Assembly (NCBI GenBank): GCA_900766745.1
Contig: CAAFWR010000061.1
Coordinates: 1-9,802, forward strand
Direction of reading: 5' to 3'
Length of the DNA stretch: 9,802 nt
From: Methanobacteriaceae archaeon
GTDB lineage: Archaea; Methanobacteriota; Methanobacteria; Methanobacteriales; Methanobacteriaceae
The notes beneath the pieces were generated by a model. That model did not search any database. It saw only the letters and a program-made list of their open reading frames with translations, and was not told the DNA's origin. Made by a program: the position numbers and the translations under genes. Shown here one piece after another: positions 1 through 6,397 of this stretch (its first letter is position 1; each line of letters opens with the position of its first letter).

Positions 1-958
1 CAGAAGCCATACACGGATCAACGAATGTCATTTCTCCGATAGAGCTATTTTTAGATCTTATCTCATCAAGCTTTATTTGAGTTTCTTCATCTTGTTCTGC
101 TTCTCCTAGATAATATTCTAAATGTTCTTTTAAAGGACTGTTTTGGTTTCTTTCAATCCAATATCTTCCTAAAGAATTATCAACCATATATTTAACAACC
201 CAATCTGTAGTGAATAATTGAGTTGCAGCCGGGATATCTTCTTTTTTAATATTGCTCTTGTTAATATTAATTACTTGATCTTTCTTCTCAGAAATGTAAT
301 ATTGATATAACCAACCAATAACTTCAACTTGTTTTGTGAAACTTTCTTCAGGAATTGTATCAACCAATTGTCTTATAACACCATATTCACTGGTAAATGA
401 TATATTCAATAATAATTCTAAAGAATCATTAGTGGTCTCAAATAAACCGGGAAGTACTTCATTTAATTTATTACTTTGTTTAATAAATAAAAATCTGAAT
501 AATTCATCTAATTTATTTTCATTTTTAAGTTTAAAAATTAATTCTTTATCTTCTTGAGTATAATTTAAATCGATATCTAAAGCATCTGTTATTATATCTG
601 GTTCAATTTTACATTTTGTTTCACTGGATAAAACTCTTGTTTTAGTTGGCAGATAATTATTTACTTCCATGTAACGAATAGCTATTATACGATTAAACCA
701 TGTGTATGCTACTTCTTCAACAAAGTTTTCAAATCCCTTAGATTCGATATCCTTAATAATATCATTTCGTTTATTTATGTCATTATCATAAATAGAAAAA
801 GTTGTACCTCCTATTTGGAAGGTTTGCATTCCCTCAACTTCAATAGGATCTTGAATTTCATTTTCAGTTATTCCCAATAGATTTAATCTATAAATAGTAT
901 CTTCAATAAGTTTATTCCTTGAATTTACAGCAAAATTCTTTAAAGCAGTTTTATCCAT
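1..958 (-). CDS. pglX: BREX-1 type adenine-specific DNA methyltransferase PglX, N-terminal part (partial, runs off left edge)
   Basis: Reading leftward from ATG at 958, 319 codons are open to the window edge. The N-terminus (MDKTALKNFAVNSRNKLIED) matches the usual start of BREX-1 PglX as I know the family. Around residues 249-267 is the PglX signature TTDWVVKYMVDNSLGRYW, and residues 312-319 (FVDPCMAS) begin the SAM-binding motif I of an N6-adenine methyltransferase. Only about a quarter of a typical ~1,200-residue PglX is present, so the catalytic motif IV and the target-recognition part lie outside. In BREX, PglX methylates a non-palindromic site on host DNA and is needed for phage exclusion. 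The start is fixed by a GGTGA Shine-Dalgarno at 964-968, 5 nt upstream. No brxA/B/C or pglZ genes are visible on the upstream side; the neighbour there is a tyrosine recombinase on the same strand. The first Gly of motif I is Ala here. Confidence 0.85.
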   Translation of the reverse strand, partial: MDKTALKNFAVNSRNKLIEDTIYRLNLLGITENEIQDPIEVEGMQTFQIGGTTFSIYDNDINKRNDIIKDIESKGFENFVEEVAYTWFNRIIAIRYMEVNNYLPTKTRVLSSETKCKIEPDIITDALDIDLNYTQEDKELIFKLKNENKLDELFRFLFIKQSNKLNEVLPGLFETTNDSLELLLNISFTSEYGVIRQLVDTIPEESFTKQVEVIGWLYQYYISEKKDQVININKSNIKKEDIPAATQLFTTDWVVKYMVDNSLGRYWIERNQNSPLKEHLEYYLGEAEQDEETQIKLDEIRSKNSSIGEMTFVDPCMAS

Positions 959-963
959 ATTAT

Positions 964-968
964 TCACC
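964..968 (-). promoter_or_regulatory. Ribosome binding site of pglX
   Basis: GGTGA on the minus strand, 5 nt before the ATG at 958. It matches the archaeal 16S anti-Shine-Dalgarno and fixes the pglX start, so the visible frame is a true 5' end and not an internal fragment. Confidence 0.7.
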
Positions 969-1003
969 AGATTGTTATATAATAATTAATTATATCAAAA
1001 ATT

Positions 1004-1014
1004 ATTTTTATATG
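1004..1014 (-). promoter_or_regulatory. Candidate TATA box for pglX
   Basis: CATATAAAAAT on the minus strand resembles an archaeal box A. A start about 25 nt downstream (near 984) would give a leader of roughly 26 nt, long enough to hold the GGTGA site. The surroundings are very AT-rich, so chance matches are common. If real, pglX can be transcribed independently of the recombinase. Confidence 0.35.
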
Positions 1015-1083
1015 TATCTTAATTTACTATGTGAATATGAATATTTTCTTAATTCCAAAAGAAAAAGACCATCTTAAAAAAAT

Positions 1084-2121
1084 TTAAATAATGTTTAATT
1101 CTTTTCCAGATAAAAAAACATTTACAACTATAGTGAATTCTTGTTTTTTTATCTCCTTCTTTTTATCTTCATAAATCAAGATATTTTTCATTGCAGATTT
1201 ATAAATATCTTTTAGTTTCTTTGGATTTGTTTTAATATAAGTTTCATGAACTTCATTTTTGCTACGTCCTTGTAATGAATCAATATATTCTGCAGAAAGC
1301 CCTATATTTGATGCATGAAACTTACGCAAGGTATGTGATCTGAAAAAACGATATTTCCCTTTAAATCCCCAATCCATTTTATCATTAATTTCTTGAAAAC
1401 GAGTTAATAATAATGATGATGTGAAATCGAATAATGGATCTTCTAATTTTAAGTTGTCTCTAGTTTTAAGATATTTGACAATGTATGAACTGGCTTCTGG
1501 AGAACAAAATGTATAATAATATTTATCTGTTTTAATTCTTTTCAAATAAAAAGTTGGAACGACATTATTCTTTTTATCAAGAGTTTCTAAAATAAATTCA
1601 ATAGAACCTCCATGATGATACTCTTGAGTACCTTGAATAAAATGCTCAACAGTTAATGATAATGTTTCAGCTTTTGCAGTTCCAGATGAAGACATGAACA
1701 ATATAACTGCTTTTAAATCAATTGATGAAATAAGTAATGCTTCTTGTATATGTTCACGAGTTGGTAGGTCTAAATAATTAGTTTCATAAATTCTATCATA
1801 TTGAGCTTGTGGCAAATGAGGTAGTTCAAACTCAAAATGCAAATAAAATGTTTTTACCTTTGAAAAGTAGGTTTTAGAAGTATTAGGGGATAATTTACTA
1901 TTGAGTAAATAAGTTCTAAAATCAGTTAATCTCTTTTTTATTTTTCTATCTTTAATAGGAATTCTTTCATTTTCTTCGAACCGTGCTTCATCGAATAAAT
2001 TTTCAATTGTTTCCCCATTAAAATTTTCATATAATGTCAAAGCTGAGTTATAACCTTTTTTAGTACTAGATTTGATATTTCTATCTTTACAAAATTTTTG
2101 AAATAATTTATTTGAATGCAT
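1084..2121 (-). CDS. Tyrosine recombinase / phage-integrase family protein
   Basis: 345 residues with the two-domain layout of the family. The N-terminal half (about 1-110) is a SAM-like core-binding domain that includes a TSKTYFSKVKTFY helix. The C-terminal half (about 120-310) is catalytic. Visible motifs are K197 in a LKRIKTDK strand-turn, H263-x-x-R266 in HTLRKFHAS, and the nucleophile Y295 in VHETYIKTNP, preceded by LQGRSKNE where many members have LGH. The usual first catalytic Arg (SG-L-R-x-S-E) is not visible: the stretch reads SSSGTAKAE (144-152), with Ala aligned to Arg and Lys next. The gene lies 125 nt upstream of pglX on the same strand, so it may invert or rearrange pglX segments, or may be the integrase of the island carrying the BREX genes. 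ATG at 2121 has no clear Shine-Dalgarno. The basic tail after residue 310 is not recognised. Confidence 0.85.
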   Translation of the reverse strand: MHSNKLFQKFCKDRNIKSSTKKGYNSALTLYENFNGETIENLFDEARFEENERIPIKDRKIKKRLTDFRTYLLNSKLSPNTSKTYFSKVKTFYLHFEFELPHLPQAQYDRIYETNYLDLPTREHIQEALLISSIDLKAVILFMSSSGTAKAETLSLTVEHFIQGTQEYHHGGSIEFILETLDKKNNVVPTFYLKRIKTDKYYYTFCSPEASSYIVKYLKTRDNLKLEDPLFDFTSSLLLTRFQEINDKMDWGFKGKYRFFRSHTLRKFHASNIGLSAEYIDSLQGRSKNEVHETYIKTNPKKLKDIYKSAMKNILIYEDKKKEIKKQEFTIVVNVFLSGKELNII

Positions 2122-2159
2122 AGAATTATTTTTAATTATATCTACAAAAAATTAGTGCC

Positions 2160-2168
2160 TTTTATAAT
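2160..2168 (-). promoter_or_regulatory. Candidate TATA box for the recombinase gene
   Basis: Minus-strand ATTATAAAA lies about 40 nt before the ATG at 2121. A start about 25 nt downstream would leave a short leader of under 20 nt, which fits the absence of a Shine-Dalgarno. The AT-rich background makes this a weak call. Confidence 0.3.
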
Positions 2169-2235
2169 AACATTTGTTTGAAATAACCATATTAAATTGA
2201 AGAAGATAAATTTATTTCATAATTAATTATCTATT

Positions 2236-3201
2236 CTACTTAAAATTAATATTCGAATTAGGGGGATAATAATATGTTTCATTGTTTAAAACTACGATTG
2301 AAATGCCTGAGAGAGTGCCTTGAATGATTATATAAACAATACCAATTCCATCATTAATGTTTAAATCTTTAACTGCATAAATTCCATTATATTGTTGTGA
2401 TTTGCTATTAACAAAATTACAATTAATCATAGAACCTACATTAGTCCAGTAAATAGCACCACCCCTATTGATTGCAGTGTTATTAATATAATTAGAACCA
2501 ATTACTGTACAATTAACACCCATCCAAGAAATACCGCCACCAATCTGAGCATTATTGCTAGTAAAAGTAGAATAAGATAATTTACCATTAGCACCTTCCC
2601 AATAAACTCCACCACCACTACTGATGATAACACTGTTGCTAGTGAAAGTAGAACCTATTATAGTACCATTAGCACCAATCCAGGCTACACCACCACCATC
2701 ACGATTAGCGGAATTATTAATAAAATTAGAATCAGTTATAGTACCATTAACACCATCCCAAAAAATCCCGCCTCCCTGTGTATTAGTCCTGTTAGTATTA
2801 GCAGAATTACCAGTAAAACTAGAATTAGTTAAATTACCATTAGCACCATCCCAACGAATAGCACCACCATTAATATTTGCAGTGTTATTAATGAATATAG
2901 AACCTGTAATAATACCATTAGCACCTCCCCAAATAATAGCACCAGCACGTTCATTAGCAATGTTGCCTATGAATTTAGAATTAGTTATAACACCATTAGC
3001 ACCTCCCCAATAAAGAGCACCACCATTACTAATCTTAGCAGTATTATCTGTGAAAATAGAATCAGATATAGTACCATTATCATTTCTCCAGAAAATAGCT
3101 CCTCCTTGAGAACCTATATTGTTGATGAAGTTACAGTTTTTTAATGTTCCGTGTTTTCCTGTCCATTGTATTGCTCCTCCGTTGCCAGTGAAATTGAAGT
3201 T
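2236..3201 (-). pseudogene. Adhesin-like protein remnant (parallel beta-helix repeats), truncated at both ends
   Basis: A minus-strand frame is open from just after a TGA at 3202-3204 to a TAG at 2236-2238, about 321 codons with no start codon near its upstream end. It encodes about ten repeats of 25-30 residues with the pattern GG(A/G)(I/V)xWxGANGTIxxSxFxxNxA, typical of the surface adhesin-like proteins of Methanobrevibacter and related to polymorphic outer-membrane / right-handed beta-helix repeats. After the last repeat it runs into a segment with GIGIVYIIIQGTLSG and ends at NINFK, where full-length members as I know them continue into further domains. No signal peptide, membrane anchor or C-terminal domain is present. 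A start at the internal ATG (2523) would give a 95-residue fragment lacking most repeats. The likeliest reading is a decayed piece of a large surface protein; it could also be a donor cassette for recombination with intact adhesin genes. Confidence 0.75.
2398..3201 (-). repeat. Ten degenerate ~26-30 residue coding repeats
   Basis: Translated on the minus strand, units recur every 75-90 nt, each with a GG(G/A)(I/V)xW core, an N-G-T/I turn and an S/N-x-F-x-x-N-x-A end. Examples of cores are GGAIFW, GGALYW, GAIIWGG, GGAIRW, GGGVAW, GGGVYW and GGAIYW. The DNA copies are diverged, with patches such as GGTGCTAATGGT recurring, which suggests older tandem duplication and selection on protein structure. 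The long plus-strand open frame at 2624-3013 is a by-product of this periodicity. Confidence 0.8.
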
Positions 3202-3329
3202 TCAAAAAGAAAAATACATAAAATAAATTTATAATAAACCTGTTTAAATCTGGTAAAAATGTAAAAGATTAGAGACTCTTAAAAAAAAAAACAATAGCCT
3301 AATGAGAGAACTCTACCAATTTTTGAAAA

Positions 3330-3339
3330 TTATTTATAA
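3330..3339 (+). promoter_or_regulatory. Candidate TATA box of the guaA operon
   Basis: TTATTTATAA, preceded by an A-rich GAAAA stretch like an archaeal BRE, lies about 45-54 nt before the guaAA ATG. Initiation near 3360 would give a leader of about 23 nt holding the AGGAG site at 3373-3377. The rest of 3205-3383 is AT-rich and non-coding; I see no operator or riboswitch in it. Confidence 0.4.
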
Positions 3340-3372
3340 CAATAAAATCTAAAATATATTTATACTAAATTA

Positions 3373-3377
3373 AGGAG
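3373..3377 (+). promoter_or_regulatory. Ribosome binding site of guaAA
   Basis: AGGAG, 6 nt before the ATG at 3384, the best Shine-Dalgarno match in the plus-strand block. It fixes the start of guaAA. Confidence 0.7.
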
Positions 3378-3383
3378 TATAAA

Positions 3384-3956
3384 ATGACAATTTTAGTTAT
3401 TAACAATAAAGGTCAGTACAATCATAGAATTCATCGGAGCTTGCAATATCTCAAGATACCTTCCGAACTTGTTTCAAACACTTTAACCATTGAAGAAATC
3501 CAAGCTAAAAACCCAATAGGCCTTATCTTAGGTGGAGGCCCTTCAATTGAAGGTGCTGGAAACAGCGAGGAGTATATTAAGGAATTTGACTTGCCTATTC
3601 TTGGAATTTGTCTTGGCCATCAGTTGATAGCTAAAGCCTATGGCGGTGAGGTTTCAACTTCAGACACTGAAAGCTATGCCAAAGTAGAACTGGACATCCT
3701 CAACGACGACAATTTATTCAACCAATTGGCTCCGAAAATGGAGGTCTGGTCTTCACACAAGGATGAGGTCAAAGTTGTCCCCGAAGAGTTTGAGGTTCTT
3801 GCCAAATCCGATTTGTGCGATGTGGAGTCATTTAAACATAAGGACAAGGACGTTTATGGCATCCAGTTCCATCCGGAAGTCCACCATACTCCTAAAGGCT
3901 CTGTTATTTTTGAAAATTTTTATAACATATGTAAGGAATGTGTAGATAATGATTGA
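3384..3956 (+). CDS. guaAA: GMP synthase, glutamine amidotransferase subunit A
   Basis: 190 residues, the normal size for the free-standing archaeal glutaminase subunit. It is a class I glutamine amidotransferase: a [14 protein letters not shown] oxyanion-side strand (46-59), the nucleophile C76 in [12 protein letters not shown], and the catalytic pair H163 and E165 in YGIQFHPEV. It hydrolyses glutamine and passes ammonia to the ATP-pyrophosphatase subunit, which converts XMP to GMP in the cytoplasm. In bacteria both domains are one GuaA chain; in Euryarchaeota they are separate proteins, as here, with the partner gene starting 260 nt downstream. The gene overlaps the small ORF behind it by 8 nt, so the operon is translationally coupled. 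The start is supported by AGGAG and by the family-typical N-terminus [18 protein letters not shown]. Confidence 0.95.
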   Translation: MTILVINNKGQYNHRIHRSLQYLKIPSELVSNTLTIEEIQAKNPIGLILGGGPSIEGAGNSEEYIKEFDLPILGICLGHQLIAKAYGGEVSTSDTESYAKVELDILNDDNLFNQLAPKMEVWSSHKDEVKVVPEEFEVLAKSDLCDVESFKHKDKDVYGIQFHPEVHHTPKGSVIFENFYNICKECVDND

Positions 3957-4224
3957 TAATGCTGATGATTTAAAAGAAAAGGCTATGGCTAACAAAATGG
4001 ACTTGAGAAAGGAATATGTAAACATTCCAATCGGCGATGAAGAGTACGGTTTCAGACTTGCTGGAATTGGTGGGAAAGCTATAAAGCTTGAAAAATACGT
4101 CAAATATGATGAAATAATGGAAGCTGTTGAATCTGGTAATGACAGCGGTTTGGAAGCTATGGTTAAGACCATAATCGAAGAGTTCGAGCCGTCAGACGAT
4201 GAAGAAAGTGATGAAGATGCTTAA
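3949..4224 (+). CDS. Small acidic protein of unknown function between the GMP synthase subunit genes
   Basis: 91 residues; I do not recognise a family. The frame starts at ATG 3949, inside the last codons of guaAA (8-nt overlap), and ends at 4224, overlapping the preferred guaAB start by another 8 nt. That tight spacing, and the lack of any other frame filling the gap, argues that it is a real translated gene. An AAGGA at 3933-3937 could serve as its ribosome binding site, though 11 nt away. The protein is strongly acidic, with 10 Asp/Glu in the last 15 residues, and has a central segment (about 25-50) with [20 protein letters not shown] that could form a small beta-sheet fold, then a helix (about 52-77). 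It has no signal peptide, no membrane segment and no cysteine. Its position suggests a role with GMP synthase, such as assembly or regulation of the two subunits, but this is inference from context only. Confidence 0.7.
   Translation: MIDNADDLKEKAMANKMDLRKEYVNIPIGDEEYGFRLAGIGGKAIKLEKYVKYDEIMEAVESGNDSGLEAMVKTIIEEFEPSDDEESDEDA
4208..4212 (+). promoter_or_regulatory. Ribosome binding site deciding the guaAB start
   Basis: GTGAT, 4 nt before ATG 4217. The alternative in-frame ATGs at 4199 and 4211 have no comparable match upstream. The same GGTGAT-like core precedes cimA with the same spacing. Confidence 0.5.
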
Positions 4225-5143
4225 TCCTGAAGAGTTCATTAAAGAATCTATCCAAAAGATAAAAGATGAAATCGGTGATGAAAAGGCAATCATCGCCCTT
4301 TCCGGTGGTGTTGACAGTTCAGTCTGTTCAGTTCTTGTTAAGGAAGCTATTGGAGATAATCTCATAGCGATTTTTGTAGATCACGGTCTTTTAAGGGAAG
4401 GGGAAGCTGAAGAGGTTACTGAAACCTTTAAGGACAGGCTTAACTTCAACTATGTCGATGCTTCAGATGAGTTTTTAGAAGCTCTTGAAGGGGTTAGCGA
4501 TCCTGAAGAGAAAAGGAAAATCATCGGAAAGACATTCATTGATGTCTTTGAAAGGGAAGCTGACAAGACTGACGCCAAGTTCCTTGTTCAAGGCACTATT
4601 GCGCCGGACTGGATTGAAACTGACGGGGCAATCAAGTCTCACCACAATGTAGCTCTTCCAAGTGGAATGGTTCTGGAAATCGTAGAGCCAATCAGAGACC
4701 TTTACAAGGACGAGGTTAGGGAAATTGGTTTAGAATTGGATTTACCTGAAAAGGTCGTACAAAGGCAACCTTTCCCAGGACCTGGTCTTGCAGTAAGGGT
4801 TATCGGTACACTAACAAAAGAGAAACTGGACATTGAAAGAAAAGCTGATAAAATCGTTCGTGAAGAAATTGAAAATGCAGGTATTGACAAAGATGTATGG
4901 CAATACTTTGCAGCTTTAACAGACACTAAAGTAACTGGTGTTAAAGGGGATCAACGTGATTTCGGCTATTTGGCTGTTATTAGAATTGTAAACTCAGTAG
5001 ACGCTATGACTGCATACGTGCCAGAACTTCCATGGGAGGTAATCAAGAAAATGTCTCAAAGAATCACCTCTGAAGTTTCTGAAATCACACATGTTGCACT
5101 ATCTATTTCAGACAAGCCACCTAGCACTATTGAATTTGCTTAA
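4217..5143 (+). CDS. guaAB: GMP synthase, ATP-pyrophosphatase subunit B
   Basis: 308 residues from ATG 4217, which fits the archaeal subunit (about 310). The PP-loop ALSGGVDSS (27-35) binds ATP. Further family blocks follow: [52 protein letters not shown] (XMP region), [14 protein letters not shown], and the C-terminal dimerisation part ending in [11 protein letters not shown]. With ammonia from GuaAA it adenylates and aminates XMP to make GMP. The frame stays open to an ATG at 4199, which would add six residues (MKKVMK), but family members start with M-(L/F)-(N/D)-P and the Shine-Dalgarno favours 4217. All key residues are intact. It overlaps the small acidic ORF by 8 nt and is followed by a T-rich tract, so it probably ends the guaA operon. 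Confidence 0.95.
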   Translation: MLNPEEFIKESIQKIKDEIGDEKAIIALSGGVDSSVCSVLVKEAIGDNLIAIFVDHGLLREGEAEEVTETFKDRLNFNYVDASDEFLEALEGVSDPEEKRKIIGKTFIDVFEREADKTDAKFLVQGTIAPDWIETDGAIKSHHNVALPSGMVLEIVEPIRDLYKDEVREIGLELDLPEKVVQRQPFPGPGLAVRVIGTLTKEKLDIERKADKIVREEIENAGIDKDVWQYFAALTDTKVTGVKGDQRDFGYLAVIRIVNSVDAMTAYVPELPWEVIKKMSQRITSEVSEITHVALSISDKPPSTIEFA

Positions 5144-5147
5144 ACCC

Positions 5148-5167
5148 TCTTTTTTTCTTCTTTTTTT
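5148..5167 (+). terminator. T-rich archaeal terminator after the guaA operon
   Basis: Two runs of seven T (5150-5156 and 5161-5167) with short pyrimidine links start 5 nt after the guaAB stop and have no hairpin. Oligo-T alone is enough for intrinsic termination in Euryarchaea. The tract ends only 8 nt before the nreA start codon, so it could also act as a U-rich leader for nreA. Confidence 0.6.
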
Positions 5168-5175
5168 GAATTATT

Positions 5176-6345
5176 ATGATTACAACTAAAAATGCATATC
5201 TTAAAAAACTTACTGAAAACATCCAGATGAAATCAGTCAAGGTAGGTAAGGACTTAGAAGGCAGCACTCCTCCATCAGTCTTTATTGGAAGATGGTCATA
5301 CCCTAAGGTATATGCAGGACCTATGATGGTTGGAGAGACTGGAGATACCTACATTATGGACTCTCCCGAATCATGGATTGGAGAAAACAAGACCCAGGAC
5401 GAGATAATAAACTACAGGATGAATCTGGTTCGTGGAAAACAATTAATCAAAATAGACGACCTTGAAAACCCCTTTGTTGAAAAGCTTCAGGACATTTCAC
5501 TGGCGTCAAAATCAATAGACAGTGAAGCACAGTTTAAAAAGCGTCCAAGAGGTGCCGTCTTAAGCGAAGACTCAATGCCTCATGGCCCTAGCGCTGCAAT
5601 TGAAAAGTTTGACATTGATGCCGTTAGATGGGACAAACAATTAGAAAAAACCTTTTATGACACTGACTTGAGAGCCAGCGAAGCTGTAACCAAGCTTCAT
5701 GACAAGGACGTACCTTTCTCTGCAATGCAGAAGGCATTTTCTGTAGGAGCTATCGGAACCAGATACAAAAGAAAACTTGTGCCTACAAGATGGTCAATTA
5801 CAGCCTGCGACTCAACACTGGCAGATGAATTCCTGAAGGAAGTTCGAAGATTCGACCAGATCGACACATACAGAGTGTACGAGTACGGAAGCCTTAAAAA
5901 CTACTATACAATCATACTTACGCCAACCGAATGGCAGTACGAATGGTACGAGGCTTTCATCAAGCTCATGAATAAGGAAGAACTTATATTCAGTGATTAT
6001 GAGAAAAACAGCGGCAAAAAGGAATATTCTACAGTTGGAGGTTGCTTCTACACCTGTAAGATGACTGTTCTTGATGCATTAAGAAAAGAAAGAAAACAGG
6101 CAGGACTGATTGTTTTAAGGGAAGCCTATGAAGGATACGTTCCACTTGGAGTATTCAATGTCCGTGAAAATATCAAGGAAGCTATGCAGTTACCATACAA
6201 GGAATTTGAAACCTTAAAAGATGCCCTTGCATACTGCGGCACAAAGCTTAAGCTCCCAATCAGCAGATATGTGAAAACAGGAACACTTCTAAATGATATG
6301 CTTCACTCAAAGCAGACAACACTAGATGCATACTTCAAGAAATGA
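5176..6345 (+). CDS. nreA: NreA-type archaeal DNA repair protein with C-terminal PCNA-interacting peptide
   Basis: 389 residues. The block [22 protein letters not shown] (about 29-50) is the hallmark of the archaeal Nre family, and the rest aligns with its usual course ([61 protein letters not shown]). The last ten residues are [10 protein letters not shown], a PIP box (Q380, L383, Y386, F387) that docks on the PCNA sliding clamp. In Haloferax, NreA binds PCNA and contributes to repair of mitomycin C damage; the biochemical activity is not settled. There is no Cys-rich zinc finger at the N-terminus, and an in-frame TGA 9 nt upstream rules out a longer protein. No Shine-Dalgarno precedes the ATG. 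The gene sits directly behind the T-rich end of the guaA operon, so it may be leaderless or read through. Confidence 0.9.
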   Translation: MITTKNAYLKKLTENIQMKSVKVGKDLEGSTPPSVFIGRWSYPKVYAGPMMVGETGDTYIMDSPESWIGENKTQDEIINYRMNLVRGKQLIKIDDLENPFVEKLQDISLASKSIDSEAQFKKRPRGAVLSEDSMPHGPSAAIEKFDIDAVRWDKQLEKTFYDTDLRASEAVTKLHDKDVPFSAMQKAFSVGAIGTRYKRKLVPTRWSITACDSTLADEFLKEVRRFDQIDTYRVYEYGSLKNYYTIILTPTEWQYEWYEAFIKLMNKEELIFSDYEKNSGKKEYSTVGGCFYTCKMTVLDALRKERKQAGLIVLREAYEGYVPLGVFNVRENIKEAMQLPYKEFETLKDALAYCGTKLKLPISRYVKTGTLLNDMLHSKQTTLDAYFKK

Positions 6346-6397
6346 TAATGCCCTTGCACATTTTTATGATTAGACCCATACTCCAAGAAATGATAAT
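6321..6397 (+). repeat. Direct repeat of the nreA 3' end (29 nt units, 48-nt period)
   Basis: Positions 6321-6349 (end of nreA) and 6369-6397 agree at 25 of 29 bases, with 20 of the last 21 identical. The 48-nt offset keeps the frame: the first copy reads LDAYFKK followed by TGA TAA, the second LDPYSKK followed by TGA TAA. The second copy lies after the nreA stop and ends exactly at the ATG of the next gene (6398). It looks like a decayed duplicate of the PIP-box tail. Confidence 0.75.

Noticed and set aside
336..557. 73-codon plus-strand open frame
   Set aside because: Antisense to pglX, which has clear family motifs; low-complexity Asn/Ser/Leu composition.
982..993. 12-bp AT palindrome between pglX and the recombinase, considered as a recombination site
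   Set aside because: A pure A/T palindrome of this size is expected by chance in this background, and no second copy was seen.
2624..3013. 129-codon plus-strand open frame rich in Pro/Leu/Val
   Set aside because: It is the antisense of the adhesin repeats, where GG-N-G-T codon periodicity keeps the reverse frame open; no Shine-Dalgarno and low-complexity composition.
2398..3201. CRISPR array
   Set aside because: Units are diverged, in-frame coding repeats without constant spacers.
3763..4172. Open frames overlapping guaAA and the small acidic ORF (plus 3763-3945, minus 3828-4172)
   Set aside because: They overlap well-supported genes in other frames and encode nothing recognisable.
4199..4216. 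Upstream ATG for guaAB adding MKKVMK
   Set aside because: No Shine-Dalgarno before it, and it lengthens the protein beyond the family N-terminus; GTGAT favours 4217.
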